DNA of 55,331 nt from Verrucomicrobiota bacterium (GTDB lineage: Bacteria; Verrucomicrobiota; Kiritimatiellia; CAIQIC01), in NCBI GenBank assembly GCA_004321905.1, contig SCQF01000005.1, forward strand, positions 1 through 55,331, given 5' to 3'. The position numbers and the translations under genes are program-made. Position 1 is the stretch's first letter. Every line of letters begins with the position of its first letter. Under the pieces are notes generated by a model. It searched no databases. It was not told where the DNA came from and saw only the letters and a list, made by a program, of their open reading frames with translations. Below, one piece after another: positions 42,234 to 50,374 of the stretch.

Positions 42234-45167
42234 ATGAGAAGCAGAATTCCGATGTTGAAAGCAGTGCTGATGGCGCTGTCCCTCTTGTCCTCTGCTGAAT
42301 ACTGCTTGGCGGGTGTTCTGAATACGGTTCCGGTTGGATTAAAAACCGAAATGCTGACTGAGCCAATGGGGCTGGATTCGGCCAGGCCGCGCTTTTCGTG
42401 GCGGCTGGAAACGGGTCGTTCCGGCGCGGCACAGAAAGCTTACCAAGTGCAGGTTGCCACCTCGCCGGAGAAACTGGCCAAGCCCGATCTTTGGGACAGC
42501 GGCTGGGTGGAGTCTGACCGCAATGCATGGGTCGAATATGCGGGCAGGGAATTAACATCTTTTCAGTCGTTGTTCTGGCGGGTGAGGTTGCACGAGGAGA
42601 CCGGTAACGAAACCGACTGGTCACAACCGGCCCGGGCAGAGATGGGACCGCTTGCTTCCAAAGACTGGAAAAATGCGGTCTGGCTGAAAGCCCCGGCGTA
42701 TCCTGCCGATACTTCCGCGTCTTCAGAGATTTTTGTCCGGCACGCCGTTGCCTTGACGGATATTCAGGCGAAAAACCGAACGGAAACCGAGGCGCTTGAG
42801 TTCGGGCGCAAAAGCCTTCGCGATTTGATTCATCCCTTGCCGTTGCTGCGACACTCGTTCAATCTCGCTTTTGAACCGGTTCGCGCCCGCGCCTATATTT
42901 CCGCCGTCGGGTATGCCGACTTGCGCGTTAATGGCGAGCTGGCCAGTGACCGGGTTCTCGATCCGGCTTACACGCATTATCCGGTCCGGCGCCTCTACTC
43001 CACCATCAATCTCTCCGGCAAGCTGCACCAAGGGGCGAATGCCTTGGGGGTCTCGCTTGGATCGGGGTGGGCCGAGTCATTTTTCATGCTCCTCACTGAC
43101 AGATTGAAAAATATTCACTATGGACGGCCCGAATTTTGTCTGTTGGTGCTCGTGGAGGATGCCAACGGGCGGCAGGAATGGATCACAACGACCGGGGAAT
43201 GGAAGTGCATCGAAGGGCCGGTGCGTCGCTCGCATTATTTCCTTGGCGAACAGTTTGATGCCCGGATGCTGCCATGCGGTTGGGATAAGCCCGGCTTTGA
43301 CGACTCGCAATGGAGCAAACCCGAACTGGGTGTGGCCTTCACCGGCACGCTCGCCGCAATGCAATCACCGCCCGAGCGGGTGATTGATTCCGTGCGCCCA
43401 AAATCTGTCAGGGAACCCGCGCCGGGTGTTTTTGTTTTCGAACTTCCTGACATCGTCACCGGCTGGGTGCGATTGAAAGTCCGCAACGCCAAGCCCGGAC
43501 AAACGATCGTGCTGCGCCCGGTTCAGACCATTTTCGGCGAACCGTGGAAAGACTGGACACCGGTTCCGAAAAAGCACGTGCTATACTACGACGATGTCGA
43601 GCAGCCGGTCGCCGGGTTGGCTGGTTTTGATAGTCCCTTCGAGATTATCAGTCGCAAAAGCGGTCTGATGTGCGCCGCCGCGCCTCTTTACACTTATACC
43701 TGCAAGGGAGGCGAATCGGAAACTTGGACGCCGCGCTTCACCTATCATCCATTCCGTTATGTCGAGGTTACCGGGTACCCCGGCAAGCCATCGCTCGATG
43801 ACATCACGGCAGAGATCGTTCGTAGCGATTTGGCGGAGAACGGAACCTGCAAGCTTGGTGACCCGGAATTGACCTACTTGCGCGACGTATTTTTACGCAC
43901 GGCACTTTATTGTTGTCACGGCATCATCGTCGACAGCGCCGCTATCGAGCGCGGCGGATATGCCGCGGAAGCCCATGGGACCCTTAGCCTTCTGCGCGCC
44001 AATCGAGACATGTATCAGTTCGTCGAAAAGTATTTGCAGGACTTCAAGGCGCAGAGCACTCCTAAAATGCCTTTTTTCACCGCACCTTCGACGATTCGCG
44101 GCAGCGATGTGAGCGAAATGGATTGGACGTTGGCGGTTCCAATGAACATCTGGGATCACTACCTCTACTACGGTGATCCGCGCACCATCGAACGCTTCTA
44201 TCCAGTCATGGCGATGATGCTGAATCGGCTTTGGGAATTGACCGACGGCGACTTGGATAAATTCACTGGCATTGGCGACTGGCAGGCTCCCACGCCGCTC
44301 GACGGCAAGCGCCCTGTTCAACCTTGGATCAGCAAAATGAAAATGACCAATTCGTTTGCTTCCGTGGACACGGATATTGCCTTGAGCGTGGGTGCTTTCT
44401 GGGTCGGTGCGGCCGATGCCACCGCTGAATTTTCGCGACGACTCGGCAAAGACCCCGCGCCCTGGCTGAAGATGCGGGATGACTTGCGTTCACGCCTACG
44501 AGAACGTTTCTTCAAGGAGGGTGGTTTCAGCAGTGTTTGCGGCGATGTGTTGGCCCTGGCCTTTGGCTTGGTGGAATCCGATGCCGAAGCGGCGACGGTC
44601 GCCGCCGATCTTAATCGCCGTACCTGCCATGATTGGCAGGGGCATCCGGGGCTTGGTCAGACCGTGCTGCATGAACTGGCGGTGCAGCTCGGGCGCTACG
44701 GATATGCGGACACGGCAAAAAGACTGTTCCTGATTAAAGGCTACCCCAGTTTCTGGACTAATCTTGAACCGCCGCGCACTACCTTGAGTCCCGGTTGGCG
44801 TGCCCAGTATAACCGGCAGGTTCAGCAGGCCCAATCGCGTGCGGGCGTATGGTTCACCCAAGGACTGGCTGGCATCCAGCCCAACCGTGAAGGGCCTGGC
44901 TTTTGCAAATTCACTCTGGAGCCTGAATTTCCCACCGACCATCCGGAAGCGTCCGCCACGCTTGCAACCGCCCAAGGTGAAATCACCAGCGCTTGGAAAC
45001 GGGAAGGCAGCAGCATTCGCTGGAGCATCGTCGTTCCGTGGAACTCGACGGGCACGGTGAAGCTGCCACAGTTCAATACTGGCAAGATTACTCTCAACGG
45101 CGAGCCGGTTGTAAAAAATGAGTTCGAAGTTCCTGCCGGGAAGTGGGAAATCGTGTTGCAGAATTGA
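42234..45167 (+). CDS. secreted GH78 alpha-L-rhamnosidase family protein
   Basis: 977 residues. A signal peptide (MLKAVLMALSLLSSAEYCLAG) follows the start. The opening VGLKTEMLTEPMGLDSARPRF is the GH78 N-terminal beta domain, followed by a CBM67-like domain (about 230-400) and the six-hairpin catalytic domain from about 545. The usual acidic signature DCPQRDERLGW is replaced by VDSAAIERGGYAAE near 565-580, keeping one Glu but losing the Asp-Glu pair order. It may be inactive or of different specificity. It leads a three-gene cassette. Confidence 0.72.
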   Translation: MRSRIPMLKAVLMALSLLSSAEYCLAGVLNTVPVGLKTEMLTEPMGLDSARPRFSWRLETGRSGAAQKAYQVQVATSPEKLAKPDLWDSGWVESDRNAWVEYAGRELTSFQSLFWRVRLHEETGNETDWSQPARAEMGPLASKDWKNAVWLKAPAYPADTSASSEIFVRHAVALTDIQAKNRTETEALEFGRKSLRDLIHPLPLLRHSFNLAFEPVRARAYISAVGYADLRVNGELASDRVLDPAYTHYPVRRLYSTINLSGKLHQGANALGVSLGSGWAESFFMLLTDRLKNIHYGRPEFCLLVLVEDANGRQEWITTTGEWKCIEGPVRRSHYFLGEQFDARMLPCGWDKPGFDDSQWSKPELGVAFTGTLAAMQSPPERVIDSVRPKSVREPAPGVFVFELPDIVTGWVRLKVRNAKPGQTIVLRPVQTIFGEPWKDWTPVPKKHVLYYDDVEQPVAGLAGFDSPFEIISRKSGLMCAAAPLYTYTCKGGESETWTPRFTYHPFRYVEVTGYPGKPSLDDITAEIVRSDLAENGTCKLGDPELTYLRDVFLRTALYCCHGIIVDSAAIERGGYAAEAHGTLSLLRANRDMYQFVEKYLQDFKAQSTPKMPFFTAPSTIRGSDVSEMDWTLAVPMNIWDHYLYYGDPRTIERFYPVMAMMLNRLWELTDGDLDKFTGIGDWQAPTPLDGKRPVQPWISKMKMTNSFASVDTDIALSVGAFWVGAADATAEFSRRLGKDPAPWLKMRDDLRSRLRERFFKEGGFSSVCGDVLALAFGLVESDAEAATVAADLNRRTCHDWQGHPGLGQTVLHELAVQLGRYGYADTAKRLFLIKGYPSFWTNLEPPRTTLSPGWRAQYNRQVQQAQSRAGVWFTQGLAGIQPNREGPGFCKFTLEPEFPTDHPEASATLATAQGEITSAWKREGSSIRWSIVVPWNSTGTVKLPQFNTGKITLNGEPVVKNEFEVPAGKWEIVLQN

Positions 45168-45203
45168 AGTTGTCAATCAAAGTAAGATGAACATAAACAA
45201 ATA

Positions 45204-46973
45204 ATGAAACGTAAATCTAAGTTCGTATTGATCTGGCTGGCCGTGACGATGGCGGCCGTGATCGGCAATACCGCCGCCAACGGTCAGTCCACCGGGCAGA
45301 ATGTGACGATCAGCAATTGGTCCGCGATTCATGACCTCCAAAAACTTTCGGATGGTAGGTGGAAAACCACCGGCGGCGATTCGTATCTGGTTTCCGCGCC
45401 GCTGGGATCAAAACCGACCGCTGGGATGCAGTTCGAGATCAAGATGAAGATATCCGGGCCGCCTGATATGGCCGAGTTAAGATGGTGGGATAAAAGTGAA
45501 GGCCCGGACGGTGACCGCACGCTCAAGCTTTCACCCCGCTGCGACGGACAATGGCACACTTACACGCTGGATCCCTGCGCGCAGCTCGTGGAGTGGGGGA
45601 AACCGATAGACATTGTGCGGCTTGATCCGTCCGTCAACACGGGAAGCGAAATTGAAATCGAGAGCGTCAAGCTGGTTCCGCTAGACACGGAAAAGGTGGC
45701 TTATGTCGCCACGATGCAGATGGACAGAAAACTGTATTACCCGGGGCAGCCGGTGCGGTTCCTGATGTATTATCCCCGCCTTTGGACCGGCGATTTGCCG
45801 CGACCGATGTTCAGCTATGTCGTTTCCGATAATTTCGGCAAACCAATTAAAACCGGTGTTATGATCGGCTTGCCGGTTTACAATATGCCGTATGCGATGG
45901 TGGCCGGCGGCGAAGCCATTACCGGACTGCCGACGGGTCATTACCGCATAAGTTTGGAATTGAGAAACGACAAGACGCCGGCGAAACCCGTCACCGGGAC
46001 TTTGCGATTTGAGGTGCTCGATCCGAAAGAACGGCATGTTCTGACGTTGCCGTGGCAGTATGTGAAAGACTACACGGTGATCCGCGCGGACGATGGCCTT
46101 TTCCACGCGTTCGGATTGGTTGGCCGGGCGGACAGAAATCAGAATTGGCAGGAAGAACGGCTACAGAACGAAAAGCAGTTTTTTCACGCCACCAGTCCGG
46201 ATTTGGTGAACTGGACGCAGCATGCCGATATTCTGCATTGTCCTGAATCGGGCTATGACGACCGGGGCGTTTGGTCGCCGTATGTCTTTAAACAGGGTAA
46301 TCTGTATTGGATGTTTTACACAGGCACCGGGAAGGGTGTTGTCCAACGACTCTGTGCCGCTACGAGTCCAGATTTGTTCAGCTGGACGCGTCGGCCCGAA
46401 AATCCGCTCATGTCCGCCGACCGGACGGATTGGGCGGCCAGCAAGCCCAACGGGTGGACGGATTATCGCGACCCGATGATCTTTCACGATGAGGTCAATC
46501 ATCGTTGGATTGCGTACAACGCGGCGAAGACCAAAGACGGCAAGGGCAGAATCGCAGCGGCGACTTCAGATGACCTGATCCACTGGAAGGATGCGGGACC
46601 GATTGAATCCACCGCTTATAACGACCACCAGTCTGGCATAGGGGAGTCTCCGTTTGTCTGGAAAATGGGCGGCAGGTATTATCTCTCGGTCAACCACAGT
46701 TTCGGAACCTGTGTGGGCGACTCGCCGTTCGGCCCGTTCAACACCAAGCTCGATCCGAACCCCATGCCACCGAATGTAATGGCCTATGAGGTTCTCGAAA
46801 TGAAGCCCAACCTGTGGTTAATCAGCGGCTTTTCCTGGGAGATGAACGGGAACTACATTGAATTCTTTGCGATGAGTTTGAAGGACGGCAAGCCGGTCAT
46901 CAGCTGGGATTTGTCAAAAATTCTGAACGAAATCACAACCGGTCAGATATCCATTCACCAACGAGCCAGATAA
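45204..46973 (+). CDS. secreted GH43/GH32-like five-bladed propeller glycosidase
   Basis: 589 residues with a signal peptide ending near NGQS. An N-terminal beta-sandwich (35-175) and a second beta domain precede a propeller from about 270 with blade motifs IRADDGLFHAFGLVG, HATSPDLVNWTQ, RGVWSPYVFKQGNLYWMFYTG and GIGESPFVWKMGGRYYLSVN. The Asp of RADDG, the Asp of YRDPMI and the Glu of GESPF are candidates for the acid/base set of clan GH-F/J. Substrate unknown. It lies 36 bases after the GH78 gene. Confidence 0.68.
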   Translation: MKRKSKFVLIWLAVTMAAVIGNTAANGQSTGQNVTISNWSAIHDLQKLSDGRWKTTGGDSYLVSAPLGSKPTAGMQFEIKMKISGPPDMAELRWWDKSEGPDGDRTLKLSPRCDGQWHTYTLDPCAQLVEWGKPIDIVRLDPSVNTGSEIEIESVKLVPLDTEKVAYVATMQMDRKLYYPGQPVRFLMYYPRLWTGDLPRPMFSYVVSDNFGKPIKTGVMIGLPVYNMPYAMVAGGEAITGLPTGHYRISLELRNDKTPAKPVTGTLRFEVLDPKERHVLTLPWQYVKDYTVIRADDGLFHAFGLVGRADRNQNWQEERLQNEKQFFHATSPDLVNWTQHADILHCPESGYDDRGVWSPYVFKQGNLYWMFYTGTGKGVVQRLCAATSPDLFSWTRRPENPLMSADRTDWAASKPNGWTDYRDPMIFHDEVNHRWIAYNAAKTKDGKGRIAAATSDDLIHWKDAGPIESTAYNDHQSGIGESPFVWKMGGRYYLSVNHSFGTCVGDSPFGPFNTKLDPNPMPPNVMAYEVLEMKPNLWLISGFSWEMNGNYIEFFAMSLKDGKPVISWDLSKILNEITTGQISIHQRAR

Positions 46974-46979
46974 GAAATT

Positions 46980-48503
46980 ATGAAAAAAACAACATTGAGC
47001 CTGCTGCTGATGCTGGGAGCGGCGACGATTCAGGCGGCTATGCCTTTGGAACTTTCCGGCGGTTCGGCAACTGGCGGTGAAAAAGTGACCGTCACCGCCA
47101 TGCCGCAGAGCAATGCGGGATTGTCGAATGCGCTGCCCTGTCAGCTTGCTTTCTCGCTGAATAGACTTCCCGGACAGCACATCGCGTATGCTTTGGTAGC
47201 GCTGCCGGTGGTGATATCAGGAAAAGGGTTGGAGCCGTGCCTCAAACTCTCGGCGATGAATCCGGATGGAACCAAGCAGTTTGTTGCCGACGCAACCTTG
47301 AACAAAAACAAGACCGTGGCGATGTTTTCAATCACCTCGTTTTTCAGGGAACATGCGGCGGCGACCAATTTTTTATTTTATGTGGAACAGCTTTCGGGGC
47401 CTTGTCTGACCATCCAAACCGGTTCAAAACCGGCGGGGCTGGTGGTGGATTCGGAGGCGAAGCCGCTCGTTGATTTGGATGAAGTGCTGGCACCGGTCTG
47501 GAAGTCGCATCGCATGGTCAACGAAACCATCCTTCCGGTTTCCGTGGACAGCGGCCCGGCGGAGGGACGGCTGCTGTTCACGCCGAAGGGGAAGGTGGTT
47601 GTCCGGAGTTATGCGCTGGACAAAACCTATCAGGAAAACACGGATTATGTCGTGGACGGCGGCATCATCCGCCTGCCGGCCGGATCATCCATCCCCTTTA
47701 TGACCCAGAAACAACTCTATCCCGATTCGGCGGATGCTCCGCCGAAGACGATGCCAGCTTGGAAAGGTGGCTATGTGGCCTTCACCGAAGGAAGTTTTTG
47801 GAATGACCGCCAAATCGTCGTTTCTTACGACCATGAAGATGGCTGGGTTGGGCCGATTCCTTCAACAGCCTCCGGACAGTTACCGCTGACGAAAAAGAAA
47901 CTGGAAGCTGGCTTGCCGTTGAAGGTGGCATTGCTGGGCGACAGTATTTCCGCCGGTGCCAGCGCCAGTGGAAGCATGGGCAAACCACCCTATATCCCGG
48001 GCTGGGGGGAGCTGGCCATGGACGGATTGCGCCGGAAATATCACAGTGAGATCACCTTCGTGAATCCGTCGCTGGGTGGAATGGTTTCGGCGTGGGGGAT
48101 GAAGGTGGCTCCGTTCTTTGTCGCGCCGGAAAAACCGGACCTTTGCATCATCGCGTTCGGTATGAACGACGGTGGAGTCGTTCCGGTAAAGCAGTATCTG
48201 GCCAACACGGAGGCGATCATCGAGTCCGTCCGCAAGGAAAATCCGGGTGCTGAATTCATTTTAGTGGCTTCGTGGCCGCCGAATGAAAACTGGCGGAAGC
48301 TGGCCCCGATGGACGGCTATCTGGCGGCGCTGAAAACCTTGGAGTCAAAGCAGATTGCCGTGGCTGATGTCTGGTCGCTGGCTTCGTATATCCTCAAAGC
48401 CAAGCGGTATTGTGACATCACCGGAAACCACGTGAACCATCCGAACGACTTCATGGTGCGGATTTATGCACAGGTGACGGATGCGCTGCTTGGCGCGGAA
48501 TGA
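46980..48503 (+). CDS. secreted SGNH/GDSL-type esterase
   Basis: 507 residues with a signal peptide (LLMLGAATIQAA). Residues 25-300 are beta-rich and unrecognised. The SGNH domain is C-terminal with catalytic Ser in LLGDSISAG (about 321), the GMNDGG block III Asn, and the final HPNDF with His in place. It probably removes acetyl or other acyl groups from polysaccharide, fitting its two glycosidase neighbours. It starts seven bases after the GH43-like stop. Confidence 0.75.
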   Translation: MKKTTLSLLLMLGAATIQAAMPLELSGGSATGGEKVTVTAMPQSNAGLSNALPCQLAFSLNRLPGQHIAYALVALPVVISGKGLEPCLKLSAMNPDGTKQFVADATLNKNKTVAMFSITSFFREHAAATNFLFYVEQLSGPCLTIQTGSKPAGLVVDSEAKPLVDLDEVLAPVWKSHRMVNETILPVSVDSGPAEGRLLFTPKGKVVVRSYALDKTYQENTDYVVDGGIIRLPAGSSIPFMTQKQLYPDSADAPPKTMPAWKGGYVAFTEGSFWNDRQIVVSYDHEDGWVGPIPSTASGQLPLTKKKLEAGLPLKVALLGDSISAGASASGSMGKPPYIPGWGELAMDGLRRKYHSEITFVNPSLGGMVSAWGMKVAPFFVAPEKPDLCIIAFGMNDGGVVPVKQYLANTEAIIESVRKENPGAEFILVASWPPNENWRKLAPMDGYLAALKTLESKQIAVADVWSLASYILKAKRYCDITGNHVNHPNDFMVRIYAQVTDALLGAE

Positions 48504-48691
48504 TTTGTTGAGAACCAGTGTTTGAAATGCGGGAAAGAGAACCTTGGACCAACATCAGTAAAACTCCAAGAACTCTGACCTGCGATCAAAAAAGATTGCT
48601 TCATTCAACGGCGCCGCCCGACCCCATCGGGCGCGATATATTGATGGGTTACCGCTTCTCGTCCTGCTGGCGCTGTCGCTAAAGAAATCCC
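48504..48691. other. right margin of the glycosidase cassette
   Basis: 188 bases between convergent genes. It contains a 7-bp perfect dyad CGCCCGA/TCGGGCG (48615-48633) and a weaker one, CTTGGA/TCCAAG (48543-48570). Neither has a T tract. No gene and no copy of the 19-bp palindrome. Confidence 0.5.
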
Positions 48692-49582
48692 TTATTGGGT
48701 TAACAACAAATCGGCGTGATGCTCGCCGGATTTTTGCAACTGTTGAACCAGCGCAGCGGGATCATCGTCCGGGGCGCTCAAATGGCCATCGTCAGCGATG
48801 ATCTGCCAGCGATAGCCGAGGTCGCGCAAAAAGTTTAACGGAGTTTCCGGCGGTTCGCCTACAATGTTGATGATATTACCCGGTGAGAACTCCAGCAGGA
48901 CCGCCGGTTTGCAGGCGCGCAACAGCCCTTCCGCGCCGCGGAGTGCCGGTGGTTCGTGACCTTCCACGTCAATTTTCACCACATCAATTCGTTCGCCGGC
49001 GAACAGCCGGTCGAGGCGCGTCATACGGACTTCGGTGAAGGTGGGCGCGGGGCCGTGGACGCGCGCCTCCAGCGCGGCGCGCGTCTTGGCGGTAAAGCGT
49101 GCGCCACGGTTTTCCGCATTGCCCAAATCCGAAAGCGTCGCGCGGCCCTCTTCGTCGCTCGCGGCGGTCTGTACGGCGGTGACATGATCGCGCAATCCAT
49201 TAAGTGCGATGCTGGCGCTGAACAGGCGAAAATTTTGCGGATCCGGTTCGACCGCGAAGACGCGGCCTTGCGGACAGCGTGTGGCCGCCAACAAACTGAA
49301 GTAACCAATGTTTGCGCCGATATCGAGAAAGCGCGTGTCGGCGCGCAGCAGATCGAGCAAAACGGAGGTGACGTGCGGCTCATAGTCGCCGGCCAGCAGC
49401 AAGGGCCGTGAGACCGCCGGGTCGTGCAGATCGAGCAGCATATCAAAGCCGAAACGCTCCACGCGGCGGACAACCCACGGGCTGCCCCCGAGACCTGCGG
49501 CGAGGTGCTTGGGCCGCCAAGCGCGCAAACCGCGTAGCACACCACCGGCGTAGCGTCGAATTTTTTGGGCGACATTGCTCAT
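48692..49582 (-). CDS. FkbM family methyltransferase
   Basis: 296 residues from MSNVAQKIRR, whose ATG overlaps the previous stop by four bases; the longer frame to 49747 lies inside the neighbouring gene. SAM-binding motif I is FLDIGANIGYFSLLA, with VFAVEPDP as motif II, DVVKIDVEGHEPPALRGAEGLL as the FkbM post-motif, and VLLEFSP. FkbM enzymes O-methylate sugars or polyketides. Its 3' end is duplicated at 41792. It is coupled to the endonuclease-like gene upstream. Confidence 0.87.
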   Translation of the reverse strand: MSNVAQKIRRYAGGVLRGLRAWRPKHLAAGLGGSPWVVRRVERFGFDMLLDLHDPAVSRPLLLAGDYEPHVTSVLLDLLRADTRFLDIGANIGYFSLLAATRCPQGRVFAVEPDPQNFRLFSASIALNGLRDHVTAVQTAASDEEGRATLSDLGNAENRGARFTAKTRAALEARVHGPAPTFTEVRMTRLDRLFAGERIDVVKIDVEGHEPPALRGAEGLLRACKPAVLLEFSPGNIINIVGEPPETPLNFLRDLGYRWQIIADDGHLSAPDDDPAALVQQLQKSGEHHADLLLTQ

Positions 49583-50337
49583 CCGCGCCGCACCTCGAAG
49601 TCGCACACCACCGGGAGATGATCGGAGAACATCACGGCGGGCGCAAAATAGCTTTTCACGCGTACTTCCGGGCTGTGGAGAATGAAGTCGAGTTGCCGGC
49701 GCGGCTTCCAACTCGGAAAGGTCAGCATTCCGCTGCTTGCCGGACATTGCAAGCCGGCGATGGTCAGCAGCGGCTCCAGTTCCGCCGGGCCGCGAAAGAT
49801 ATTGAAGTCGCCGGCGACAATACAGGGTTTGCTGCGTTGCCGGGCCAGGCGCGCGAGGGCGCGGAGTTGCTCGTGACGGGTGTGGTAGCGCAGCGAGAGA
49901 TGCACCAAAAACAACGTCAGGTTTCGCAATTCCAGTTCGATGATCAGGCGCTTAACACCGCTCTGGAAATAATGGAACCGCTGGGCTTGAATCGTCTCGC
50001 CGGTCAGTAGCGCGTTCACCTGCTTGTTCATCAGCGGCAGCCGCGCCGCGCGCGAATAGACGCCGTATTTGGATTGGTAGGCGTGAAAGTGGCCCAGTGT
50101 TTTCGCGATGATTTCAACTTGGTTGCCGCGCCGCATCCGAAAACTACCGGCATCGGCCTCGACCAGTCCGACGATGTCCGGCTGGAGCGACTTGATGAAC
50201 TCCGCGATGTGTTGCAAGCGGTGTGTCGTACGGCGCAAATAGCCGTGATAGGGGACGGGGAAATGGAAGTTGCGCGCAATACCCGCGCCGTAACGAATGT
50301 TGTAGAGCAGAAAACGCACGCGGTTTGCATACACCAA
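49579..50337 (-). CDS. endonuclease/exonuclease/phosphatase family protein
   Basis: 252 residues starting at a TTG (50337), with a GTG one codon later as an alternative; both are weak starts. EEP-fold motifs are in order: LLYNIRYG, GLVEADAG (metal Glu), VAGDFNI (Asp/Asn), and the terminal SDHLPVVCDF with catalytic Asp and His. The substrate could be nucleic acid or a phospholipid. No signal peptide. It is coupled by a four-base overlap to the FkbM gene, suggesting a shared role. Confidence 0.78.
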   Translation of the reverse strand: MVYANRVRFLLYNIRYGAGIARNFHFPVPYHGYLRRTTHRLQHIAEFIKSLQPDIVGLVEADAGSFRMRRGNQVEIIAKTLGHFHAYQSKYGVYSRAARLPLMNKQVNALLTGETIQAQRFHYFQSGVKRLIIELELRNLTLFLVHLSLRYHTRHEQLRALARLARQRSKPCIVAGDFNIFRGPAELEPLLTIAGLQCPASSGMLTFPSWKPRRQLDFILHSPEVRVKSYFAPAVMFSDHLPVVCDFEVRRG

Positions 50338-50345
50338 ACCGGACG

Positions 50346-50364
50346 TTTTTCCAAGGCTTGGAAA
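50346..50364. repeat. palindrome copy 16
   Basis: TTTTTCCAAGGCTTGGAAAA in the 37-base gap between two same-strand genes. Confidence 0.88.
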
Positions 50365-50374
50365 AGTCGCGGAA

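Noticed and set aside
48615..48633. 7-bp dyad as terminator of the SGNH gene
   Set aside because: No T tract follows on either strand, and it lies over 100 bases downstream.
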